A stretch of DNA of 50,615 nt from a virus: positions 1 to 50,615 of IMG/VR virus record IMGVR_UViG_3300035670_000307; one strand, written 5' to 3'. A model generated the notes under the pieces. That model worked only from the letters and a program-made list of their open reading frames with translations, did not search any database and was not told the origin of the DNA. Shown in pieces: positions 1 to 7,050 of this stretch. The first letter of the stretch is position 1, and every line of letters begins with the position of its first letter. The translations under genes and the position numbers were made by a program.

Positions 1-308
1 CGACCCGGCCCCGCCAAGCCCCACCCAGATCGACAGACAGCATCTGGGATTTAATTCAAATCAAATGCCCTGCCGCTCATGCCTCGGCACATCATCCATT
101 TATTTTCGATTTAATTTATCCGCCTGATCGATAGCCAGCCGGGCCCGCGGCGTGCACCAGGGCGAGGGGTCTGCAGCGCGTTCACCTGGTATGCTAGCAG
201 AAATCGCAGACACTATCATTTTTATTGTTGACACGCTGGTGCCACCCGTGCGAATCTTCGTTTCACAGTCAGAGCACGCCCTTCCGGGCACAGCAAAGGA
301 ACGAACCA
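1..308. other. Non-coding left end
   Basis: No convincing gene. The first 40 bases are GC-rich and runs of AT-rich sequence follow. A possible promoter lies at 228-257 and the first early leader hairpin at 278-289. If the window edges are the real genome ends, this is the end opposite the terminase genes. Overlapping reading frames here lack ribosome binding sites. Confidence 0.5.
228..257 (+). promoter_or_regulatory. Possible early promoter
   Basis: A TTGACA -35 box is followed 18 bases later by GAATCT, a poor -10. The spacer holds GTGCCA, as in several better phage promoters of this genome. It would drive the rightward early genes from 309. Confidence 0.35.
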
Positions 309-413
309 ATGATCAAGATGATTGCCCGCCTGTTTCGCAAGCGCTCGAACGCCACGCTTGAGGCAGCCACGCTTGACCTTATCGCATCAACATCAGCAAT
401 GCTTAACCGCTAA
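309..413 (+). CDS. Small early protein, 34 aa
   Basis: Unknown function. The 34-residue product is basic at its N-terminus (MIKMIARLFRKRSN) and amphipathic. I chose the ATG at 309 because it follows the first copy of the early leader element: a GCCC/GGGC hairpin at 278-289 and then AAGGA. An in-frame upstream ATG at 225 has no ribosome binding site and would run through the hairpin. Its reality rests mainly on the shared leader. Confidence 0.5.
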   Translation: MIKMIARLFRKRSNATLEAATLDLIASTSAMLNR

Positions 414-436
414 CAATTCGAGTAATTGCTAGAACT

Positions 437-468
437 GCGAAAAAAATCGCATCAGATAATTTTTTCGC
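437..468. repeat. A/T-rich inverted repeat
   Basis: GCGAAAAAA and TTTTTTCGC form a 9-bp stem around a 14-base loop that contains ATCGCAT. It lies between the first two early genes and could be a weak terminator or a protein-binding site. A copy of the GCAGTTCTAGCAATT element overlaps its left side on the minus strand. Confidence 0.4.
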
Positions 469-561
469 TTTACAGCCCCCGAATCGTCTGGCACTATTCA
501 AATCACAGGAAGCGAACAGCACCTGCCACCGCCCTCCCGGGCAAAGCAAAGGAACAAGACA

Positions 562-909
562 ATGCCTATCTCTCTCTCAAAGATCAGCGACAACAACTAC
601 AACTTCAGCAACTTCACTGCTGCAAATCAGGCTTTGATTGCATGCTCTGCGCATCTTGATGGAGTTGAAGAAGTAAGCGAAAGCATCGCTATTGCTCTTG
701 CAGAAGATTTTTCTGAAAATCTTTATGATGCAAGCGTGGACATGGGATTCAATGATCTCCAGATGCACGATATCGCATGGTCGCAGATCAATGATATCAT
801 AACATCGCTTGAGCATGCCGTTATAACTTTCAAGGTTGGTTATTTGATGAAGAAGAAGATCCAGTCGTATATTCGTTCACTTCATGAATTCGGATACATA
901 GCAGGGTAA
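562..909 (+). CDS. Early protein of unknown function, 115 aa
   Basis: No recognised family. The product is acidic and mostly helical in appearance, with no signal peptide or membrane segment. The start follows the second copy of the hairpin plus AAGGA leader (531-553), with the ATG about 9 bases beyond the Shine-Dalgarno. A 148-base gap separates it from the preceding small gene and contains an A/T-rich inverted repeat. It belongs to the cluster of short rightward genes that probably act early in host takeover; that role is inferred from position only. Confidence 0.75.
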   Translation: MPISLSKISDNNYNFSNFTAANQALIACSAHLDGVEEVSESIAIALAEDFSENLYDASVDMGFNDLQMHDIAWSQINDIITSLEHAVITFKVGYLMKKKIQSYIRSLHEFGYIAG

Positions 910-1033
910 TTAAACACAGGCGGCGGTCCATCAGCCCGCCCGCCATTTGAGCGCCGGGCTTTGTGCCTTTGTCCGGCTCTCAAATGGCGCAAGCCACCAC
1001 CGCCCAACCGGGCACAACGAAGGAAGCAAGACC

Positions 1034-1183
1034 ATGCGTAGAATTGAATCTGAATCGTTCGACTCGTTCATCGATATCGACGCCGCTCTCGACCGTCTGG
1101 GTCGCACCGTTGGCGAAGGCTATTTCTTCAACACCGACGAAGACGCAGAATTCCTCGATTTGAGCGATTACGAGATCAACTGA
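1034..1183 (+). CDS. Small acidic early protein, 49 aa
   Basis: The 49-residue product is very acidic, rich in D and E with few basic residues after the first three positions. I chose ATG 1034 because it sits 12 bases after the AAGGA of the third leader element (hairpin 1002-1013). Longer frames starting upstream run through this leader and were rejected. Small acidic early phage proteins often bind host enzymes or mimic DNA, but nothing specific can be recognised here. Confidence 0.65.
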   Translation: MRRIESESFDSFIDIDAALDRLGRTVGEGYFFNTDEDAEFLDLSDYEIN

Positions 1184-1236
1184 TCCCAGCCGGACCTGAT
1201 CAACGCCCCAGCGGGCACATGCAAGGAATCAAGACA

Positions 1237-1746
1237 ATGCCGACCCTCGAACAGCTCAAGACATACACAGCCGCCAAGCGCCTAGGAGCTGGCAAGCTGC
1301 TGACAGATGGCCGCAATTTCTGGAAAATAAGCGACTACTGCAACAGCGATCGCAGGGCATACGGTCGCCCCGTCGAACAGGTTTTTCCCGGCGTATTTGC
1401 CGAAGCTGGCAGCTATTGCCAACTGCCGGACGGGCTCGAGGCGTTCAAGGGTGAAGCCGTTTTCTCGTTTTTCCCTGCTATGATGCATCGCAAGATCGAG
1501 ACAATCGAACAGGCCAAGGCATATCTCGAAGCTCTCGAGTCTACTGGCTACATGCACCACCTCGAGGATGACCCGTTCGATATCATTTGGACAGGCGGCT
1601 ACGAAGCCCCGGGGATTGCCGATCTGCAGCTGCTCAAGCGTCAGGCTAATGCTTGCTACAATGACGCTTTCGATTGGGCCGAGCATGAATGCCCGATTGG
1701 CTACGTGCTCGATCTAAAAGGCTTCGACAGCGACAGCGAAGATTGA
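1237..1746 (+). CDS. Early protein of unknown function, 169 aa
   Basis: No recognised domain. The product is soluble, acidic at the C-terminus (ends DSDSED) and has scattered aromatic residues. The start at 1237 gives MPTLEQ and follows the fourth leader element (GCCC 1205-1208, GGGC 1213-1216, AAGGA before the ATG). An in-frame ATG at 1219 lies inside the leader and has no Shine-Dalgarno of its own. The stop codon is followed directly by the first pair of the AGCTGAC...TAGCCGG repeats. Confidence 0.75.
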   Translation: MPTLEQLKTYTAAKRLGAGKLLTDGRNFWKISDYCNSDRRAYGRPVEQVFPGVFAEAGSYCQLPDGLEAFKGEAVFSFFPAMMHRKIETIEQAKAYLEALESTGYMHHLEDDPFDIIWTGGYEAPGIADLQLLKRQANACYNDAFDWAEHECPIGYVLDLKGFDSDSED

Positions 1747-1748
1747 GC

Positions 1749-1795
1749 AGCTGACCTTAGCCGGACCCGGCAACGAGCTGGGTCTAGCCGGACCC
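1749..1795 (+). repeat. Tandem pair of TAGCCGG repeats, pair 1
   Basis: Two copies of the 20-base AGCTGACYCTAGCCGGRCCY repeat start at 1749 and 1776, 27 bases apart, between two early genes. The same arrangement recurs near 3037 and 4072. The function is unknown; it may be a protein-binding or RNA element. Confidence 0.7.
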
Positions 1796-1812
1796 AAACA
1801 AGGAGATCGACC

Positions 1813-2058
1813 GTGAAATTTCCAGACCATCTGAAGACCGACGTAATCGAAGAAATGCGCGCCAAGCTGACCGAATCCCGGATTAGCCTCATGAACACCA
1901 TGAGCGATCTGGCAGGCTATAGCGCGCTCGAAAGCAAGGACTTCGACGAATTCGAGAACGCGCTGCAGGCCATGAGCAAGATCAATTTCGAATTGATGTA
2001 TGAGGTCGACAAGCGGCTCGATCTGCAGACATTCATCAGGGAGCTGGCAGATGTTTGA
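1813..2058 (+). CDS. Small helical early protein, 81 aa
   Basis: GTG start at 1813, 7 bases after AAGGAG. The product is highly helical and charged, with heptad-like spacing of hydrophobic residues, so it may form a short coiled coil or helical bundle. No family was recognised. Its 3' end overlaps the next gene by 8 bases, which suggests coupled translation and a shared task. Confidence 0.7.
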   Translation: MKFPDHLKTDVIEEMRAKLTESRISLMNTMSDLAGYSALESKDFDEFENALQAMSKINFELMYEVDKRLDLQTFIRELADV

Positions 2059-2275
2059 TTGTGGGCGTGGATTCGACTTCTTCCCAGATCTTAGCAAGGA
2101 TATAGAGTATGCTGAAAAGCTTTCCGATGAAGATCTATTGGCCAAGATAAGGGTTATGGCTCTTATCGAAAGTCTTTCGGGAATACCATCTGTAGCCATG
2201 CACGGGATGGAATCTATAGCTTTGTCGATTGTTGCAGAGCAAAGAGGCTTGATCAAGCGCGTCGCTGAAGACTGA
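2051..2275 (+). CDS. Small early protein, 74 aa
   Basis: The start at ATG 2051 lies inside the end of the previous gene; an AGGGAG sequence about 8 bases upstream can serve as ribosome binding site. The product is 74 residues, mostly helical, with no membrane segment. The frame extends further upstream but those starts lie within the neighbouring gene without a binding site. Function unknown; the overlap suggests it is made together with the protein before it. Confidence 0.65.
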   Translation: MFDCGRGFDFFPDLSKDIEYAEKLSDEDLLAKIRVMALIESLSGIPSVAMHGMESIALSIVAEQRGLIKRVAED

Positions 2276-2315
2276 ACCTAGCCAGCCCCCGGGGGCACAT
2301 TGAAGGACTTGCCAG

Positions 2316-2735
2316 ATGATTTTCAAGATCGTTTCAGATGATCAGATCGCCATATCGTTCGACAGCCGGGATATCGCCAAGCTGCGCACGATTGAGCGCA
2401 ATGGGGCAGAGGCCGACTGGCTGCCCGAATGCACCTACAGGCGTTCAACGGGCACTTGGAGCATCACGCAGAACGCCCCCGGGGGCAACAAGACGCCGGC
2501 CTTTGAGCTGATGCGCCGCTTTTGCCGGGAATTTATAGACCGGGGCGTCTATGACGATACGGCACGAGGCCTCTCGACGATGGTTCTCTCGCTTGATCGA
2601 TTGATCGATTTGATGGTCATATCGCGCCGGATGACTGAAACGGAGACAGAAGCGGTATTTGGCGGGCAGGACTTGATCGAGAAGGCTCCGGTCAAGTCGC
2701 ACCCGGTCAATCCCTACAGCAAGCGGCCGGACTAA
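2316..2735 (+). CDS. Early protein of unknown function, 139 aa
   Basis: The start follows the fifth leader element, here the longest hairpin of the set (GCCCCC at 2285-2290 against GGGGGC at 2291-2296), and then AAGGA. The product is soluble, with a beta-rich N-terminal third and a helical remainder. No catalytic motif is visible. It is rich in Arg and Thr compared with its acidic neighbours. Confidence 0.7.
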   Translation: MIFKIVSDDQIAISFDSRDIAKLRTIERNGAEADWLPECTYRRSTGTWSITQNAPGGNKTPAFELMRRFCREFIDRGVYDDTARGLSTMVLSLDRLIDLMVISRRMTETETEAVFGGQDLIEKAPVKSHPVNPYSKRPD

Positions 2736-2805
2736 TTTGCAAGCCCATTTGGGCGGCCGTATACTTCCAAAACGACGCCCAAGGGCAAAGCGAAGGATTA
2801 ACCCT

Positions 2806-3048
2806 ATGAAACACTCGAAGCTCTATCTCGCAGGCGCTGCCGTCCTGATGGCCATTGCCGTGATGGCATTTCTCCCGGACTTTATAGCCGTCGCCTCCCT
2901 GCTGATCACCAGTTCAATCGCTTTTGGCTGGTCGCTCTACTCGAGGATGCTGGATCGCCGTTCGGTCGAAGTCGACGCTATCCTCTCCCAGTATGACCAA
3001 TACGAGCTGCGCAAGGCTACCCGCTGGGTTGGCCGCAGCTCACTCTAG
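2806..3048 (+). CDS. Two-TM membrane protein, 80 aa
   Basis: Two adjacent hydrophobic segments at about residues 7-25 and 29-46 are separated by a short turn, followed by a charged cytoplasmic tail. No signal peptidase motif is seen. The start at 2806 follows the sixth leader element (GCCC 2777-2780, GGGC 2783-2786, AAGGA). The stop codon TAG lies inside a copy of the TAGCCGG repeat. It could be a superinfection exclusion or inner-membrane modifier, but that is only a guess from size and position. Confidence 0.65.
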   Translation: MKHSKLYLAGAAVLMAIAVMAFLPDFIAVASLLITSSIAFGWSLYSRMLDRRSVEVDAILSQYDQYELRKATRWVGRSSL

Positions 3049-3087
3049 CCGGACCTCGCTCAAACGCAGCTGACCCTAGCCGGACCT
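3037..3087 (+). repeat. Tandem pair of TAGCCGG repeats, pair 2
   Basis: Copies begin at 3037 and 3068, 31 bases apart. The first overlaps the end of the two-TM protein gene and supplies its TAG stop; the second lies just before the 277-aa gene. They match the pair at 1749-1795 at most positions. Confidence 0.7.
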
Positions 3088-3102
3088 TTTCGGGAATTTA
3101 TC

Positions 3103-3936
3103 ATGATTGAATTCGACAACACATTCGACACTTTCGAGCAGCTGCCGGAGAAGCTTCACGTCACCCCCGGCCGTTCGTTTCATGCTTCCCTGATGCGTTC
3201 GATGGGCGCGAAGTTTTCGGACGTGGCCACGTTCTTTGGTGTGCCGTTCCTCAATCCGGAGCACCCTCTGGTCAAGGCGCGATACCCGTTCTTTGCCCCC
3301 ATGCTTGCCCCGCTGCAGCGTGCCGTCAACGTGATGGCGTTCGATGCCGGGGTGATACTGACCGACGATCTCGAGGACGTGATTGCTACGCAGGCGACCA
3401 ACCTCACGATTGCCCGGGCGGCGTTCATGAAGGCAGTCTATGCCGACCCTCTCGAGCTGCAGGACGAGGATCTGGTCGAGAATATCGACTACCTCTGCGA
3501 AGCCTTGCTGCCGACCGACTATGCCGACAGCGAAGATATGCGCCGGGAGCGTGCCAAGCGCTACGAGGACTGCTTGCCCGATGATCGCCGCGTGCCTCTA
3601 GTCGACCATGCTTCCCCTTGGTCTGTGCTGATGGGCATGTGTGGCATTGGCGCCCAGAAGATGATGCAGTTTGGCTATTCGAAGGCGCAGTCAGGTCTTA
3701 TCGGACAGGGCAGGCTGGCTATCGACGATGAAGATGCGATCTTCTGGATTGCTGATCAGGCCGTCCAAGTTGCCGAGAAGCTGCGCATTATCCACGCCAT
3801 TGGAATTGATGATCCTGACAGCTTCATGATCGACAAGATCGAGCAGCTGACCCCCTCGCAACTGGCAACGGCTTGGCAGCTATTCCCGACCAGCCGGACC
3901 CAGATCGAGACTTACACACCCTACCTGTCAATCTGA
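3103..3936 (+). CDS. Largest early protein of unknown function, 277 aa
   Basis: The product is soluble, with no signal peptide, no nucleotide-binding loop and no clear family. Hydrophobic stretches near residues 48-70 look like buried helices rather than membrane spans. The start at 3103 is preceded by the second copy of a TAGCCGG repeat pair and a weak GGGAA ribosome site. It is the longest gene of the early cluster and ends 14 bases before the next small membrane protein. Confidence 0.7.
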   Translation: MIEFDNTFDTFEQLPEKLHVTPGRSFHASLMRSMGAKFSDVATFFGVPFLNPEHPLVKARYPFFAPMLAPLQRAVNVMAFDAGVILTDDLEDVIATQATNLTIARAAFMKAVYADPLELQDEDLVENIDYLCEALLPTDYADSEDMRRERAKRYEDCLPDDRRVPLVDHASPWSVLMGMCGIGAQKMMQFGYSKAQSGLIGQGRLAIDDEDAIFWIADQAVQVAEKLRIIHAIGIDDPDSFMIDKIEQLTPSQLATAWQLFPTSRTQIETYTPYLSI

Positions 3937-3950
3937 AGGGACGACCGCAC

Positions 3951-4151
3951 ATGAGATGGATCTTCGCACTTGCCGCCATCCTGTGTGTGGTCGGACTTCT
4001 GCCTTTGAACGTTCTGGTAGTGCCATTGCTGATGGCGATCATCTTCAGCCTGGTTCAAAACCTAAGGCGCAAGCTCGCCCTAGCCGGGCCCTCGAGCAAG
4101 CTGACTCTAGCCGGGCCCACACACCCTCCCATGAAGAAAGCGATCACGTGA
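3951..4151 (+). CDS. Small membrane protein, 66 aa
   Basis: An N-terminal hydrophobic block (about residues 3-40) forms one long or two short membrane segments. The tail is written by the third TAGCCGG repeat pair, which translates as two similar peptides (LALAGPSS, LTLAGPTH). The start at 3951 follows GAAGGGA. Its stop overlaps the next start by 4 bases (GTGA). The repeat inside the coding sequence suggests that the DNA or RNA element arrived or expanded after the gene. Confidence 0.55.
   Translation: MRWIFALAAILCVVGLLPLNVLVVPLLMAIIFSLVQNLRRKLALAGPSSKLTLAGPTHPPMKKAIT
4072..4118 (+). repeat. Tandem pair of TAGCCGG repeats, pair 3
   Basis: Copies begin at 4072 and 4099, 27 bases apart, within the 3' end of the 66-aa membrane protein gene. 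Both carry GGGCCC in place of GGACCC. Confidence 0.65.
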
Positions 4152-4318
4152 CAGCTATCATCCTCTCTCTATTCGGAATCCTGCTTGCTGCTGGAACTGC
4201 TCTCATTGCTGTGCAAGGATGGCAGATCCTCGAGCAAACCGAGCATGCGACAGCAGATCTGGCAGCCGCAGACCAGGCTAACGTGGATCAAATCAAGAAC
4301 ATCCTCGAGATCCGATAA
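4148..4318 (+). CDS. Small membrane protein, 56 aa
   Basis: The GTG start at 4148 overlaps the preceding stop by 4 bases (GTGA). One hydrophobic segment covers about residues 2-24 and is followed by an acidic helical tail with heptad character. It may pair in the membrane with the protein encoded just upstream. No family was recognised. A T run follows the stop but I see no stem before it, so I do not call a terminator. Confidence 0.5.
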   Translation: MTAIILSLFGILLAAGTALIAVQGWQILEQTEHATADLAAADQANVDQIKNILEIR

Positions 4319-4366
4319 TAACGGGCTTTTTTGTTGGAAATAATAGCAGTTCTAGCAATTTAGGGC

Positions 4367-4395
4367 TTGGTGATCTTCTTAAAATCGCATATAAT
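4367..4395 (+). promoter_or_regulatory. Promoter for the ATPase region
   Basis: TTGGTG and a perfect TATAAT are separated by 17 bases. Just upstream, at 4347-4361, lies the recurrent TAGCAGTTCTAGCAA element, a candidate operator. Transcription would enter the gene at 4422. Confidence 0.65.
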
Positions 4396-4421
4396 GCCAA
4401 TGTAACGAAGGGAGCCGTGTC

Positions 4422-4811
4422 ATGCCAGAAAGCATCCGAGTTAGTGTCCATGCGATCATGCGTTATGCCGAACGATTTGTCGGTATTGATACGGCGCGTG
4501 AGATACGAAAGCTCGAGTCTGCTTACCCTGGCCGACAGATCAAGGAATCCGACGTCATGAAGCACCTGTGCATGCAGGGCGTCATCGACAAGGAAGCGAT
4601 CATAACAGCGCTCACACCACCGGCCGTGCAGACAGCCGCTGCTCTGGGATGCTGCAATGTGATCACCAGTGAAGGCGTGATCGTGGTGAACAACTACGCA
4701 GTCGTGTCCTTCTTGTCTCACGAAATGCGCAGGCACAACCGCAAGCTCAAGGAAAAGGAAGGTCTTTTCTACAAGGGCGGGCGGAGACTGCGCCACAAGA
4801 AAGCGGCGTGA
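4422..4811 (+). CDS. Basic protein of unknown function, 129 aa
   Basis: The start follows GAAGGGAG at a good distance, and a strong promoter lies upstream. The N-terminal SVHAIMRYAERF pattern followed later by a hydrophobic strand pair recalls DUF4258/RelE-like folds, but the match is weak. The C-terminus is very basic (KLKEKEG, GGRRLRHKKAA) and could bind nucleic acid. It is the first gene of the unit that leads to the AAA+ ATPase. Confidence 0.7.
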   Translation: MPESIRVSVHAIMRYAERFVGIDTAREIRKLESAYPGRQIKESDVMKHLCMQGVIDKEAIITALTPPAVQTAAALGCCNVITSEGVIVVNNYAVVSFLSHEMRRHNRKLKEKEGLFYKGGRRLRHKKAA

Positions 4812-4896
4812 TCTAGGGCGAAAGCCTCTCTGACATTGCTGATGGTTTTAACGTGCAGAAGCGCGATTGCCTTTCTGCGTCTGACGGGAGCGTCTT

Positions 4897-6135
4897 ATGG
4901 GTGATGACAAAGTATATTTAAGCATCAGCAATGGAAAATCGACGTTCATGAACATGGCTGATCTAAACAAGGCGTATTTTCAGATGGTTGAAAAAGAAAT
5001 TCGTTTCAGAGAAACAACGTCTGGTATGTTATTTCCTGTAACATATGATAAAAATAATGGAGACGAAGACGAGCTCGATGATAATGCTTATGAGGCATAC
5101 GAGGAAGCCCGTCGCAGCGTTGAAAAATACCTGCATGATGCTGATGATATCGACGGATCATTCGACCACATCTACGGAAACGAGGATGCTCTCTCCAGCC
5201 TGACTGGACTTATCCGGGCACCGGTCGAACATGCAGAGCTCTACAAGGCGTATGGCATGTCACTGCCAAAGGGCGTGCTGCTCTATGGCCCTCCGGGATG
5301 TGGCAAGACCATGTTTGCCCGTGCCGCTGCTGCTGAAATGCACGAGATCTACGGCGAAAAATTGACTGTGGAATTCATGCTGATCTCTGGGGCAGAGCTG
5401 CAGAGCCCTTACGTCGGTATGACAGAGCGGAAGATCAAAGAAATCTTCACGTTCGCCAGAGCCTACAAGGCGTTCAAGAAGCACCCGCTCCTGATCTTTA
5501 TCGATGAAGCTGATGCGATCCTGCCAGATCGTAATACGTCTCGGAATTCGTGGGAAAAGACACAGGTCGCCACTTTCCTTGCTGAAATGGATGGCGTGAT
5601 CGAGAGCGGCGCTTTCGTGATGCTGGCAACCAACCGGCCGGACGCCATAGACCAGGCGGTGCTGCGTGATGGCCGCTGCGACATGAAGATCTGCATCAAG
5701 CGCCCGAACATGGATGCTGTCGAGCATATCGTTCGCAAGAATTTCGAGGGTGTGCCGCTGCATGGCGGATCAATCGATGACATGGTTTTTGCAGCTGTCG
5801 AGAGCTTCTTCGACCCTCACAAAATCATCATGGAAGGTCACGCATTCGTCGCCAATCCACAGGACAAGACCGTTGCGAACGTGCTGAACAAGCACTTCAC
5901 GCTCGAGAATATCGTCTCTGGTGCGATGGCTGCATCTGTTCCCAGCCGTGCAAAGATCCGTGCTTTCCAGCGCGACAAGCTGTCTGGAACGCTCACTGGC
6001 GTGACCACTGATGATGTGATCGGAGCGGTCAAGGATATCTTCGACGAGAACAAAGGGCTCTCGCATTCCTTTGCCGAGATGGAATTCCGTCAGGAATTCA
6101 GCGCTGAACTTTCAAAGAAAATGGGAGGTAAGTGA
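4897..6135 (+). CDS. AAA+ ATPase of the Cdc48/FtsH/proteasomal type
   Basis: The 412-residue protein has Walker A GPPGCGKT (about residue 128), Walker B LLIFIDEAD (about 198), sensor 1 ATNRP (about 245) and an arginine-finger region DGRCD, in classical AAA order. Such ATPases form hexamers that unfold or remodel proteins. It lacks the FtsH metalloprotease domain and a membrane segment; the N-terminal 90 residues and the C-terminal 120 are unlike any family I know. It is followed 1 base later by an acidic small protein and then by an LRR-like protein, in an overlapping array, so these may be its partners or substrates. The exact role in the phage is unknown. Confidence 0.85.
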   Translation: MGDDKVYLSISNGKSTFMNMADLNKAYFQMVEKEIRFRETTSGMLFPVTYDKNNGDEDELDDNAYEAYEEARRSVEKYLHDADDIDGSFDHIYGNEDALSSLTGLIRAPVEHAELYKAYGMSLPKGVLLYGPPGCGKTMFARAAAAEMHEIYGEKLTVEFMLISGAELQSPYVGMTERKIKEIFTFARAYKAFKKHPLLIFIDEADAILPDRNTSRNSWEKTQVATFLAEMDGVIESGAFVMLATNRPDAIDQAVLRDGRCDMKICIKRPNMDAVEHIVRKNFEGVPLHGGSIDDMVFAAVESFFDPHKIIMEGHAFVANPQDKTVANVLNKHFTLENIVSGAMAASVPSRAKIRAFQRDKLSGTLTGVTTDDVIGAVKDIFDENKGLSHSFAEMEFRQEFSAELSKKMGGK

Positions 6136-6136
6136 G

Positions 6137-6484
6137 ATGAGCGACAAGGATCAAGCTATCGCTAACCTTAACGAGCTAAGAGGCTCAAATCTGTGGGCGG
6201 ATAAGGGTGGAATCGCTATCTCTGATCAGGTGGTCGACTATGCCATAGATTTGGTTAAGCGATTTGATGAGGTATCTTACCTTCCAATCTCGCCAACTCC
6301 TTATGGAACTATTCTGTTCGAGAAAGGCCCTGTCTCATACGAAATAGGGCCTGCTGGTATTTTCGAAGCCTATGGATTTGACAAGAACTCCAAGCACGAC
6401 GCTTATGATTATGAAATAGATCTGACGGAAGATCCCGAACCTATCATCGCAAAGGTCAGGGAATTTTGGAAAGGCAGAGCATGA
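6137..6484 (+). CDS. Acidic protein next to the ATPase, 115 aa
   Basis: The ATG at 6137 follows GGGAGG, which lies inside the end of the ATPase gene. The frame extends upstream into the ATPase but without a start site. The product is acidic and soluble, with no recognised motif. It overlaps the next gene by 4 bases (ATGA). Translational coupling on both sides suggests a functional unit with the ATPase and the LRR-like protein. Confidence 0.7.
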   Translation: MSDKDQAIANLNELRGSNLWADKGGIAISDQVVDYAIDLVKRFDEVSYLPISPTPYGTILFEKGPVSYEIGPAGIFEAYGFDKNSKHDAYDYEIDLTEDPEPIIAKVREFWKGRA

Positions 6485-7041
6485 ACGACAGCGTAAAACC
6501 TTCCACAATGACTGCTTTGTGGTTCGAAAACAACGTTATTGACAGATATGAATTGCCTGAACATCTCACGGTAGAAGGAAGCGTCGACTTATCCAAAGTT
6601 CCTACACCCATAAAACTACCAAATAATCTTAAGATACTAGGCAATCTCAACTTGGAGGATTGCAAAGGCATAACTGAACTTCCGGATAACCTTTATATTG
6701 ATAAATCGTGCTTCATAGATGGGTGCACTAACCTGACAAATATTCCGAAGAATATGTCAGTCGGTTTATCACTCTATTTCAGTGAAAATATTCATCCAAA
6801 AAGCTTTAGCTTTGTTAGAGCAAGCCGATATCACGGAGACGAAATTTTCTATTCGACGCCGGAGAATATGCTGCGGATCAAAAAAGATTTGCCAGATTCT
6901 GTAATTCTGCAGATGGATGGTCGCAAAATTGAGGAAATCTTTGATCATTGGTTCTTGGATGTGACAGGCATCAGAGGCCTTGCAATTGAGAGCGCAGAAA
7001 AAACACGTGAGGGAATAGAGATATATCTAGAACTGGAATGA
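6481..7041 (+). CDS. LRR-like protein, paralogue 1, 186 aa
   Basis: Residues about 25-110 carry short leucine-rich repeats of the form LP-x2-L-x-V-x-G-x-L-x-L-x2-C. The C-terminal 75 residues form a second module with the motif LPDSVILQMDGRKIEEI, then FDHW and LDVTGIRG. The same two-module design occurs in the proteins encoded at 10812 and 15400. I chose ATG 6481 because it overlaps the previous stop (ATGA) and has GGAAAGG upstream. The gene is clearly richer in A and T than its neighbours, which suggests later acquisition. Function unknown. Confidence 0.8.
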   Translation: MNDSVKPSTMTALWFENNVIDRYELPEHLTVEGSVDLSKVPTPIKLPNNLKILGNLNLEDCKGITELPDNLYIDKSCFIDGCTNLTNIPKNMSVGLSLYFSENIHPKSFSFVRASRYHGDEIFYSTPENMLRIKKDLPDSVILQMDGRKIEEIFDHWFLDVTGIRGLAIESAEKTREGIEIYLELE

Positions 7042-7050
7042 CAACCCGTT

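Noticed and set aside
4300-4340. A terminator after the early gene cluster
   Set aside because: There is a T run at 4326-4332 but I find no convincing stem before it.
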